Notes under the pieces: model-generated
Database searches by the model: none
Told to the model about the DNA's origin: nothing
The model's input: only the letters and a program-made list of their open reading frames with translations
Program-made: the position numbers and the translations under genes
Source of the DNA: Heterotrichella gracilis
Lineage: Eukaryota > Sar > Xanthophyceae > Tribonematales > Xanthonemataceae
Length of the DNA stretch: 64,000 nucleotides
NCBI GenBank assembly: GCA_032358255.1
Contig: JAULBX010019854.1
Coordinates: forward strand, 17,215 to 81,214
Direction of reading: 5' to 3'
Shown here: positions 48,551 to 59,420 of the stretch, in pieces
How positions within the stretch are numbered: position 1 is the first letter of the stretch
Layout: each line of letters starts with the position of its first letter

Positions 48551-49819
48551 ATGGCTGCCGTTGCATCAAGCGTGGGTGTGGCCCAGCCCTCCAGGGTTGG
48601 TGGGTCTCGTTTTGGTGGCTCGCCATTGGCCAAGCCTCGCGCCATCGCGCCCAGATTGGGAAGAAGTCTAACGAATGTCGAAATGCGCGGCAACTCTTGC
48701 TGGAACCCATATTCGTGCGCTCCTGGAGGCAGCGGCAAATCCTACAGGGCATCCTTTGGCCCGGCAGGCTTCATGCTGATGGGTCCCAGGTGGGTATCGG
48801 CATGTCTTGCAGATTGTTCGCATGCCGACTGTGGTGCAACCCAAATGCCGTTTTTGTGCTATTATGCTAGCCCGTGTATATGCAGGTGTCTCTCTGATAG
48901 GTCGTAAGTGGGTTTTTTAGTTTTACACATACACTGTTAGTTTTCAACCAATATGCCCCCATGTCTTTTTGCGCGCATGCATGCATATGCTGGGCGACCT
49001 GTTGTGGATGCCACCTTGGCCTTTTTCTATTACAAACACGTCGCATGTGCTGCTAGTTTTCTCCGTTGGCTCACTGTTTTTTGCATATGCAGGTTCAAGT
49101 GGGAGGTGGATGGCAGCGGAAACGTGGTCTACAATGCCAAGGATGCCAACACAAGGCGCGAGGACAAGCCCGAGAGCTTCTTCCCTGACGAGACAGAGAG
49201 CTACTTCCGCATGAGGTCGTACTCTCTGCCTGTGGACATCTTCGACGAGGAGGATTGTTACCGCCTGGTGGCTGACTGTCCTGCTGTGCCCAAGTCCAGC
49301 CTGAAGGTAAGCATCGTGTGTATATACTCCTGCATAGTGGGTGCTGTGGGTGGTCAGTACATTCCGTGGGGTGGTCAGTACATTCCGTGGTGCAGTTTTT
49401 GCACAGTTACCTGCCTATTCATATGTGTTGCCACTTTGTAAAGTTGTATGCCTGCTGACAAGCCATCCTGAGGTGCAATGCTTACCTATGTCTAACTGGC
49501 AACAACAATGAGACTGAGGCTGCTTGTGACCTTGCAGGTGAAGGTATCCCCTGAGAGGGTGCTTGTGGTGTCGGGTGAGAGGACGCGCCACCAGGCAGCT
49601 GCCAGTGACGAGGCTGACCCAAGCTCGGGAAAGAAAACCAACCCAAGGCCCTCGCGACAGGAGCGCTCCCAGTTTGGCCAGTTTGTGCGCCGCTTCCAGC
49701 TCCCAGACGACGCTGATGCTCCCGGCATTCTGGCCAAGTTTGAGGATGGAGTGCTTGTGCTGACAATTCCCAAGTCCTCAACTCCTGAGGTTGATGCACA
49801 GGACGTGCCGATTCTGTGA
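48551..49819 (+). CDS. small heat shock protein (HSP20), plastid type
   Basis: Three exons (48551-48789, 49093-49306, 49538-49819) join in frame to 244 residues. The N-terminus (MAAVASSVGVAQPSRVGG) is Ser/Arg-rich and looks like a plastid transit peptide. The alpha-crystallin domain spans about residues 130-235: it includes LPVDIFDEEDCYRLVADCPAV, RVLVVSGERTR, FVRRFQLPDDAD and the conserved GVLVLTIPK strand. Small HSPs form oligomers that hold unfolding proteins in a refoldable state. A polar insertion of about 25 residues (rich in Asp, Ser, Lys) sits between the VSGERTR strand and the RRFQLP strand, longer than usual. The C-terminus ends VPIL, which may contain the I/V-x-I/V anchoring motif. 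Confidence 0.9.
49348..49390 (+). repeat. 21-bp tandem duplication in HSP20 intron 2
   Basis: Two adjacent copies of GGTGGTCAGTACATTCCGTG lie in the second intron. Confidence 0.9.
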
Positions 49820-50719
49820 TGTGGTGTGGTGTGGTCTTGTGCGCTGACTAATGGTCTGGTTCAGTAGCACTCTGTATTTGGACAAATCTTAGCTTGTGAT
49901 TTTCTCAAACTGATGCAATAGTACGTAATCACCATACTGGTGTTTGCTGTATCAATTTTGCGGGGTTTATATGTATGGGGAGCTCCTAGGGCAAATTGGA
50001 TTGAATGTACCATGGGCTAGTGTACCACCAGGGAATGGGAAACGCTGCAGTGTATTATATCTTGTTTTGAATCAGGACCTTCTGTAATTCTTTCCAGATT
50101 GTTTCAAATTCAAAAGTTTGCCAAGTGTTGGTGCTGTCTCGCTGTGACGGAGGAGTCAAGCACAAGTCATGCTGAGCATCAATGAGCACAGCTCAGCACC
50201 CAAGCCTTGCAACTACCACTGCACTGCACCGGGTGACTTGAGTCATTGCACTGCACACGTTTTGGGGCAATGCCATCCAAAGGTTCCCTGCCAGGCCAGA
50301 TAGTATGTGGAAAGCAAGTTGACGTGGAAATCTCTGCTGGTTTGGGAGCTTTCAGTGAAGCCTGTCTTGAAGGAAATGTTTGCACCAAGATTTACAGTTG
50401 CAACAGAGTGAGTCTTTTTCGGTCTTAGCCAAACAGTGAATAAACCATGCGAGATATGCTCCAGCATACACTGCTGTACCGTAGCAGCACTCGCCGCCCT
50501 TCCCACCTGCACGATACTGTCTATTTTACTAAGCTGAAAACACCTGGGTAACACACATGGCCTGCACTAGAATCCATCTGATGGGTGCTGTCGACCTTAG
50601 CCAGACAAGACACTCACATCAGCAGACAGCCGCATTTCCACTGCGCAAACTGACACCAGCCATCAAATTCGAGTCAACATGCACGCCACAGCAACGCCAC
50701 AGCTGAAAGCGCCCAGCGC
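49820..50719. other. convergent intergenic region between HSP20 and eIF3c
   Basis: This contains 3' untranslated regions of both genes. TGTAA polyadenylation-type motifs are near 50082 (plus strand) and 50390 (minus strand). No gene was recognised. Confidence 0.5.
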
Positions 50720-53700
50720 TCAGCGGGGACCCCGCCCACCGCGCCCGCCACGGTACGAGCCAAGCAGTGCCATAACCTGCGGCGCTTGGTCCCTTTGCCC
50801 CCTGTTGAACCCACCATACGAGCCATGGGCGCTACTGTGCCCGCCACCAGAGTAGCCGCCGCCCCCATGCCCGCCACCACCATAGCCCCCGCCCCCGCCC
50901 CCATAGCCGCCGCCACCCCCACCATAGCCACCACCGCCGCCGCCTCCATAGCCACCGCCACCACCATAGGCACCGCCGCCGCCACCATAGTTGTTGTCGC
51001 GATAGCCACCGCCACCGCCACCATAACCGCCACCGCCATAGCCGCCGCCGTCTCCCCGCCCCCTGCCGCCGCGGTAACCCCCACGCCCACGACCCCGCTG
51101 TCCTCCAGGGCCCCCAGGGCCGCCGCCGCGTCCACCGCGCCGCCTCCCGCCTTGCTGCCCGTCCCGGTCGTATCCACCACGGCCGCCACCTGTCAGGCAT
51201 ACACAACACCGTTACCACCAGCAATCACACCTTGTTTGGAGCTCTATCAGGCCATGCGTGACTGCCATGACAGCGCAGAACAGGCATGGCCATGCAACTG
51301 TGCCAGTATGCAACCATGCACAACAACCCGCTCCGAACCCCATAGTTAGCCCCGACCGTGACCCCAACACACTTTCCTCCCCAGTCAAATGCAACTCCAC
51401 CCAGCTCCCGCACACCCACCCTTTTCCCAACCCAGCCCGCACTGCACCCCCACCCTTTCCCAACCCACACCCACCTTCATCATCGTTGTCCCTCAGCGAC
51501 CCAGTGCGCAGCGCCAGCGCCCGCTCATTCAGCTCCACCAGCCTGTCCGCCTTCTCGACCAGCTGCCCAGCCACACTCTGCAGCCGCGTGGGCTCGATGT
51601 TGTGCATGACGATGGTCTTGGTGGGCTGGTCCCAGCTGCCCGCCAGCTGCTCATCGCACATCATCTTGCTCACAAGGCTGTGCACCTGTGGAGACCAGGT
51701 GCCACACAGCGTCAGGGAGGGGCAAGGAGTTTTTTGGGTCAGTAGCATGTGGCAGTGGCTGGCTCAGGAACAGTGCAGCGCAGGTCCACAAGCTGTAATG
51801 CGCCTGAAGTGCAACAGGCGAAATCGTGGCCCACACAGCAGAAACAAGCACGAACAATGGTGCAGTTCAACTCTGGGAATGTGTAACAGTAGCTGGCATG
51901 GCAGCTACCCAAAATTTCTGGCAGTAGATGATGACCACCAATTGCAAGACCAGGAGAAACCCTAGTTTACTCTACGCGCCAACCACCAGCCGCTGCAGCA
52001 ACTCACCCGCTTATCCAGCAGGTCAAACATGGTGCACAGCTGGTTCATGGACAGCGACTTGTACTGGCGGGCGTAGGTGATGAGGTAGGTCTTCAGACCC
52101 TCCTCCTGCAGCTTGTGCTGCATCATCTCCAGCACAGCCTCCTTGGAGGGGAGCAGGTTCCACACAGTCAGGGAGGACAGGAACCTGCAGCAGGGAAATG
52201 ACGTCAGCAACGTGGCTAAGCGGCCCTCCCACAGCGTGCCCCATGCCAGGCAAGGTTGAGATTTGCAATGGCCATGCACCGCGCAGCAAGCCAGGACATG
52301 AACACGCTGTGCCACCAATAGCGCTGCTGCTTGTGCGGATTTTGTGCAATGTAGCGTGGCACGTGACCCGGCGCCGCCTCCCCATGCCCCACACGTACTT
52401 GTACGCCTTGCGCCAGTCCCCGCTGTTGAGCGCATGCGTGGCGGCCATGACGTGGTCGCGCACATTCTCCGGCGGCCCCGTGAAGATCTGGTTCTTGTAG
52501 TTGTCCAGCAGCTTGCGGTACTGCTTGGAGATCATGCGGCGCTTGGTGCCGTCCACCGAGCTGGCGTCCGCAGCCATGTTGGGCACCTCAAGCAGCATCG
52601 CGGCGATGAGGTAGCTGGACTCCAGCAGCTCCAGGTTGATGTGCATGTGGAAGGGCATCTGGCGCCGCCGCTCCAGCTTCTCCTGCTCGGGCGTCTTCTC
52701 CTGGAAGCGGTTCATCTGCACCCCCTGGGCCAGCAGCTCCTTCACGCGCCCCAGGCTGTACAGGTCGTGCAGGCAGCTGTGGGCCTCGATGATCAGGCCG
52801 CGCCTGCGAGCGGGGTGGGTGGGGTTGGTGCCGGTGGCGAGTGGCGGTGGGCGAGGCCATGCGGCGCGTGCGCCATGGCGGTACACATATAAGTGCACTC
52901 TGGTATGCTGCATGCGGCCGGCACATCCCACACAATTGCATCTTCCATGCAGGTGCGCTTGTTGGCACTCAAGGCTAGACACATCAGAAGTGCAAGACAA
53001 AGCTAGGTGCCGCATGCCTGTGTCAGGCTGACTGCTAGTCTACCTGTCCTGCTGGGATGCATGTAAATAACGTAAACATACATGCAGGACAGGTTCCCAA
53101 GCGCATGGTGGCGGCTGCCTGCAACTTGCATCCCCATTCCATCCCTAGAACCGCGACCCAAATCGCGACCCTCAAACCACCTGCTGAACCAGTTAATTTC
53201 CACTCACCTGTACGCGCACAGCCCCAGCTGCGCCAGGCACCTGTTGTACAGCACCTGGGTCAGCGTGTCCATCAGCTGCACATTCTCCTGCAGGTGGCTC
53301 ATGAGCAGCATGTCGCGCGCGCCATAGAAGTCGTCGTGGATGGCCTTGAAAAAGATGTGGCACAGCATGGCGCGCGCCTTGGTGCGCTCGTCGCCGTTGC
53401 GGTAGATGGTGCGGGTCAGCTGCTCCATCTTGGTGTCCAGCTGCTCATCCAGGGTGAAGTCGGCTGGGATCTTCACGTCCACCTTGACCAGGCCTGTGCG
53501 CGTATGCGGGATGCGGTGAGCGGATGGCGTGCTTTCCAATGCTGAGCTTGCAGCGCTTGCAGCATATGGGCGGCTATACCGCGTGTACAAGGGGATGTGT
53601 ACATGACGTGCCTGGTCATGCATGCAATGCAAAAAAGGTGTATCTTAGGCGCCACATATGGAACCTGCAAGCTGTGCTCTCCATGCATGCGCGAATGTCT

Positions 53701-56150
53701 CTCACGCCATTGATGTTGCCCCCACCATACCGATCCAAAGCACCACTTCGCCCCACCACCCGAATGCAATGTGCTAAGGCAGCTATATCCTTACACGCCC
53801 CTACTGCAGCCATGCCCCAGCCCCTGCTGCATCCACCTGCACGCCTGTCCTCACACCCAGTCACCCCCATCCACCTCCCCAAGCTATATTCGTTCCTGTA
53901 TCCATCGCCAGCCAACACCAAGCCCCCACCCCCACCTCCATTCAGCCACCATCACTAACCTGCCCCTGCTATAAACTTTACTGTATCCATCGCCAACCAA
54001 ACACCCCCACCTCCACTCAGCCACCACCACCCACCTGCCCCTGCCCTTTCATCCTCGTCCTCCTCCTCCTCCACATCCGCATCTGCATCCGGAACAACAG
54101 CGGCAGCCGCCGTATCCGCAGCAGCGGCGCTCTCCTGCTGTGACTGCTCCACCATCTTGCGCAGCGCTGCGTACACCGGCGCAGTCTTGTAGTAGTAGCG
54201 TTCCACCTGGAACAGCGAATCAGGACAGGATCAGGGACAATAGGCTGCGCTGTTTGGGACCCTGGGACATGTGCAGCATGCGAAGAAAGTAGGTAACCCC
54301 AGGGGCACACAGATTGAACCCAGCAGCAAATCGCACCAGGTGAACATTCTAAAATGTAAAATGCCAGGACCAACCTGCTTGGCGTTGCATGTGCAAGGCT
54401 GACTGCCAATCTGGCGGTGTTGCTAAAATGCATGTACCTAGCTGTTGCACATACCTGGAAGAGCGCCACCTTGGCGATGCCCTTGCTGTCATTGATGCGC
54501 GCAAGGTAGCCAGCGATCTTTTGGCACAGCGCCAGGAACAGGGGCTCATCCTTCAGGCGCTCCATGTACTGGTGGGTGTGTGGGTCGGTCGCCTGGCAGC
54601 AGTTAAAAGCCAGTGAGTAGAAAACCCCAACGTGCCCCAATGGATGACATGCAGACCCTACCACGTACGTCCAACGAATATACTACAATGCACCAGAGAA
54701 GCCTGCGCATGCGTGTGTGTGTTGTAGAGGGCCATTTGGGAATAGGGTATCATGCCTGGGTTGTGTGGGGTCCAGCGCATTACCTGCATGATTTTAAAGT
54801 GCTCCTGGTCCAGGCGGTCAGTGAAGCCCACCAGGTTGCCCCAAACCTTGGTGGCCACCCCCTCCTCAGGCTCCTCGGTGCGCTCCTCGGTGGCATCCAC
54901 GTTCTCATCCATCACGATGTAGGTGTGCTCGTTGAGCAGGTCGATGATCTCGTACAGGGTGCCGATGCTGCGCTTCCACACCACCGTGGACATGTGTGTG
55001 CTCATGCTGGGGTTGATGTCAAAGAGCGCTGTCACCACCTGGACCATAACCTCCAGCTTCTGCACTGGCCCCTTGGCGATGGACGCCAGGTAGGTGATCA
55101 TCTCCACCTGCTCGTTCCTGTCCACCCCCTTCTTGCCTCTGCTGAGGATGACCTCCTTCAGCTTCTTGGACACCATCTCGTAGGTGATCTCCTTGGGATC
55201 CATGCTGTAGATTTTGTCGCGCTGCTTCTCAGGGATCTTGCTCTTCTCGCCATCCTCATCCCCAGACTCGGCATCGCTGTCAGCTGCCTCAGACTCGCTG
55301 TCCTCGCTGGCTTCCTCCTCAGTGGAAGCTGGGTTCTCCCTGTACTTGTCGATTTGCTCCTGGAAGCTGACGTTGTGCTTCTTGAGGCGCTGCCTGGTGG
55401 TGTTGAGCGCCTTGGCATTGGCTGTGCTCAGGTTCTTCTTTGTTTCCCAGGACTTGTTCACAAAGTCCTCCAGCTCCACCAGCATCTTGATGTACAGACG
55501 GGGCACGCCCATGGCCTCGGTGGCTTTCTGGGACTTCTCCAGCTGCTTGTTGAGCTTTTCGAACAGGGTGAGGATGGCTGGCCAATCCTTGATGTGCATT
55601 TTGTTCTGCAGTGCAGCAGGGATGCAAAGTCAGCAAAAACCACACCAGGAAACCGGAAAACGGGTGAGATGTTGATTGGCATATGGAGATGTGCAATATG
55701 GTGGAACCATCAGCACTTAAAACAGCTTTCATGCTCACCCTGAGCTCGGTGCATGTTGCCTGCAGCTCCTCATGGCGACGATCCTTGGCACTCTTGACGA
55801 CGCGGCGCTCGTCCTCCGAGTCAGAATCAGAGGATCCCACCAGAAACCTGCAACAGGTATCCAGTTTTCACACCCAGCCCTGTGCAGCAGCTGTTTCACG
55901 GGGTGCATGCAAAGGTTGTAAGGCACCCACCTAGCGGGCCCCTTCTTCCCTTCTCCTTCAGAATCAGACGAATCTGAGTCCGATTCCGAGACTTCTTCCT
56001 CCTCACTTGTGTCTCCCTCCTCCTCGGAGTCACTGCCAGCGGCCCAGAAGCGAGACGCCTGCAGGAGAGAGAAAGGTTCAGCGCCATCAGCGAATGAACC
56101 AGCGCAAGCGCCGCCAGACCATGACAGCATGCAGGCTCCCCACGTACCAT
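50720..56150 (-). CDS. EIF3C: translation initiation factor eIF3 subunit c
   Basis: This is a core subunit of eIF3, which binds the 40S ribosome and recruits the preinitiation complex. The initiator ATG at 56150 is directly followed by an intron (donor GTACGT); splicing gives [15 protein letters not shown], matching the conserved eIF3c start. Acidic Ser/Asp/Glu stretches follow, then the nucleation domain ([40 protein letters not shown]). After that come [35 protein letters not shown] and [20 protein letters not shown]. The PCI/winged-helix part includes [17 protein letters not shown], and [12 protein letters not shown]. The last exon encodes an unusually long Gly/Tyr/Arg-rich tail (about 150 residues) ending GGRGGRGPR. 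About eleven exons were placed. Identity is firm. Confidence 0.93.
53896..54050. repeat. direct duplication containing a second splice donor in eIF3c
   Basis: The exon end and donor on the minus strand (exon end at 54035, donor GTGGGT) are repeated at 53896-53970, where GCAGGGGCAG is followed by GTTAGT. The surrounding C-rich sequence is also repeated with small indels. Confidence 0.85.
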
Positions 56151-56620
56151 CTTGACGGCGGCTGCTAGACGATGAGGTGGGTTGTGTGAGTTCCCAGGCA
56201 CAGTATGCTTTGGATGCGCCGGCGGCTGTGTTGTGTATTGCTAGAGGCAGGCATGAGCTGTATATTTTGCCAAAAGCAGCTTGAATATTGAACTTTTGCC
56301 AAAAGTCCACCTATGTTCATCCAAGTATTATGGCTCCAATAACTCGAAAAACTGGCTTTCAAAGGCAACCCATTGCTCGACTTATCCGTTATTGTTGACT
56401 GATTGACTCTGCATATATTGGTGCAATAGTAGAGCTCTGCTCCCACCATGGTTCCCTGCCTGTCTAACGACAACTTGTATGCGCATTGTCCAGTTGAACA
56501 GTCTGTGGCAGGGACCACATAGACGGGTGGTGAACGTTAATAGCAGTGCAACTCCAAGGTCGAACACACAGTTGCTTCCCAGAACCCATCACATATACAT
56601 CCCCCAACGTCCTTACAGGC
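56151..56620. promoter_or_regulatory. divergent promoter region between eIF3c and F-box/WD40 genes
   Basis: Only 470 bp lie between the two start codons. No TATA box or known motif is clear. Confidence 0.5.
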
Positions 56621-58552
56621 ATGTCTGAGCCAACCACCATCAACCACCTTCCTCCGGGTATCCTGCACCACATCTTTTCCTTCCTGCAGCCAGCAGAGTT
56701 GTGCAGGGCCAGCTGCACCTGCAGGCTATGGAAGGTCCTCAATAAAGACGCAGCTGCAAACGAAAGCTGGAGGCGGTTCTACCTGGATAAATGGAGCAAC
56801 CTGCAGCAGCCAGCGGCCAGTGAAGGATGGCAGTGGCAATATGGTCAGAAGATGCTGCAGCTGAATGCTTTCTCAGGCAGGCACAGGCAGGATCAGCTGT
56901 TTGCGCACAAGTCTGGTGTCAGATGTCTCAAGCTGCTGCCCTCCAAAAATCTGCTGTTCACTGGTATGTTGCCGCAGTATCAAGTCATGCACATGCGTTC
57001 ATGCATGTGCGCTCATGCACATGCGTTGGGTCATGCATATGCACTATCGCATTCAAGCAAACTAGTTATCTCTTGCGTGCAACTGTCTTTGTATGCTCAT
57101 GCAATAGGTCATGCATATGCATAATTGCATCCAAGCAGACTAGTCATCTCTTGCATGCGACTGCCTTTGTAAACTCATGCTACAGAGGTTCATATGCCCC
57201 GCCCTGCTCTCATGCCACTAAGCAAGGTTGCCCAATGCCGTGCTCCAGGCTCGCTCGATCGCACCGTCAAAGCATGGGATCTGTCAGCGGGCATGCCCAT
57301 CGCCTCTTCCAAGCTGCATGGGGGGACAGTGCGCAGCCTGGCAGTGTCGGACACGTTCCTAGCCAGTGGCAGCTCAGACTGCAAAATCCGGGTTTGGAAA
57401 GGGACACCAGAGCACAGCGCATTCTCGTTTGACCAGCCATGCCTCAAGCTGGATGGGCACACCGGGCCCGTGTGCGCGCTGGATGCAGACCAGGTAAACT
57501 TGTACAGCGCATCCTGGGATTGCACAGTCAGGGTCTGGGACATAACACACTTCCAGCTGCAAGGCGTGCTCAGCTTTGACGACTGGATCACCAGCATTGT
57601 GTCTCGGGCAGGCCACCTGTTGGTCAGCGCTGGCAGCGACGTGTATGTCCACGACATCGCCACGGGGCAGCTCATCAAGCGGCACCGGGGCGCATCCTCC
57701 TGCCCCAGCTCCTCCATTTCAGCGGTGGAGGGGTCTAGGGATGGCAGCCTGCTGTTCACGGGGACCAGCACCGGGGAGGTGCTGCTGTTTGATCGGAGGA
57801 GCGGCACCACATCACCCTCCGCCATGCTGTGGGAGCACTCCGCGGGAGTGAACGGGCTGTCGCTGGATGACCCCTGGCTGGCGTCCTGCTCCAACGACGG
57901 CTCGGTGGCGCTCTCCGACTACACCACCGCACAGCCCAAGAGGAGCACACGCCTGGGGAGCGTGCGGGGCGCCGGCGGGGAATCGCGCCACCGGCTCCTA
58001 TCCCCAGGGGGCCCCATCTTTGCTGTGGATGTGCGCAACCGCTGGCTGGCATGCGGCGCTCAGGTGGAGGTCGTGCGCACCTGGAAATTCAATGCGCCGG
58101 TGAAGCATGTGCCAAAGCCTGCGCCTAAGGCTGGGCGCATGCAGCGGGGGCAGCAAGCGGAGGGCACATCCATGCCCGAGAGGCCGTCCCCCTTGGCAGC
58201 TCTGGTTGGAGGAGCCTCAGAAGGGCCGCGTCACCTCAGTGGGTCGGGGCGCTCTTCGCTTGCAGGCAGCGCACATGACAGCTCCCCTGCGTCATCACTG
58301 TCCCCCACCGCGAGGCATGGAACCTCATCAGGTGCCACACCCGAGGCATACTCCCCACCACCACACCAGCCCGCGTCGTTCCCACCTCGCTTCACGGTGC
58401 CGCTGCCAGTCAGTGCTCCCAGGCGCTCCAGCCAGTGCCTGGCCAGCAGCATGGAGCGGTGGCAGGTGCTGGGGCCCACCCGGCGGTCAGTGCAGCGCAG
58501 CGTCAGCGGCACACCCGACCCTGGTGCAGAGGAGGTTGATGCACGGGCTTGA
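56621..58552 (+). CDS. F-box and WD40 repeat protein
   Basis: Two exons (56621-56963 and 57249-58552) join in frame to 548 residues. The F-box lies at about residues 7-58 (INHLPPGILHHIFSFLQPAE through CRLWKVLN). It is followed by about six to seven WD40 blades: TGSLDRTVKAWDL, ASGSSDCKIRVW, SASWDCTVRVWDI, VSAGSDVYVHDI, FTGTSTGEVLLFD and ASCSNDGSVALSD. The last 190 residues are a Ser/Pro-rich tail with RRSS and RRSVQRS sites and look disordered. F-box/WD40 proteins are substrate receptors of SCF ubiquitin ligases, binding Skp1 through the F-box and targets through the propeller. The specific target is unknown. Confidence 0.88.
57028..57183 (+). repeat. 78-bp tandem duplication in F-box/WD40 intron
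   Basis: Two adjacent copies of a 78-bp unit start at about 57031 and 57109 (both begin TCATGCATATGCA). They fill most of the single intron and differ at about a dozen sites. Confidence 0.88.
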
Positions 58553-59420
58553 CCACCATGAGGGTGATTGACCCTCATGCACAGCAGATTGGTTGGGATT
58601 CTGTGGATAGCAAACTGTTGGGTTGTAGGGGCTACCCCTGTTTGGTTGACCAGGTTGTATCATCGGTTTTTTATACCATGTAGATTCGTAGCAACTTAGT
58701 GCATGGGAATAATCACGCATGCTTTTCCACCCGTTTATTTTCCATAATAATGTAGTTGTCTGGATGAGTTCATTGCATGTACTGAGTTGGGGTTGTTGGG
58801 TCATAGTCACGACCATGCCTGGTACTAAATTAAAACAATTAAATGCACGGGTTTGGCTGTCATCCGCTCCTGCCCCATGCATGGACCATGCAAGTCTCCA
58901 CCGTTGAATATTGTGACATTGACAAGGGATTTGTTTCAGCGGCCCAGGCTGTAACATTTGTTGGCCAAGATCTCCTGAATGGAATGCTGCTGCAGCAACT
59001 GCAACATGGCATGACTTATGATGTTGAATGTGGCACCATGATGGCTGATCGACCCAATTCTGGCAACTTCCAATTAAATTTTGGGAACTTCCCATTGAAT
59101 GTCGCGTTATCACGGGGGCCGCCACAACACAATTACCAAAGGCTTACAATTACCAAAGGCTTCAAATTGGCTTGCATTGAAACCATAAAATTCAATTAAA
59201 AACTGCAATGACAGCTTCAGTATCCATGCTTATTGTACAAATGACAGCAACCACATCATATCGCCTGGCCATGGCACCTGCATGCATCAAATTCTGCACG
59301 TACTACATGCTGCAGCAGCTCTCAGACAGCAAATGCACGCTCACATTATTCCAACTTCCAACTACAAGCATCCTGCAACACACCATTCTTGGTATCAGCT
59401 TACTACGCTGACCCACCATG
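58553..59420. other. convergent intergenic region between F-box/WD40 and PCCB
   Basis: This holds 3' flanks of both genes. A near-duplicate pair, TTACCAAAGGCTTACAATTACCAAAGGCTTCAA, in which ATTACCAAAGGCTT is repeated 20 bases apart, lies near 59130-59165. TGTAA occurs near 58951. No gene was recognised. Confidence 0.5.

Noticed and set aside
50786-51349. 187-codon Ala/Pro/Thr-rich frame on the plus strand
   Set aside because: It is the complement of the Gly-rich eIF3c tail codons.
54613-55743. 376-codon open frame on the plus strand opposite eIF3c
   Set aside because: It is the antisense shadow of the strongly conserved eIF3c nucleation-domain exon and has a Leu/His-rich composition typical of complement reading.
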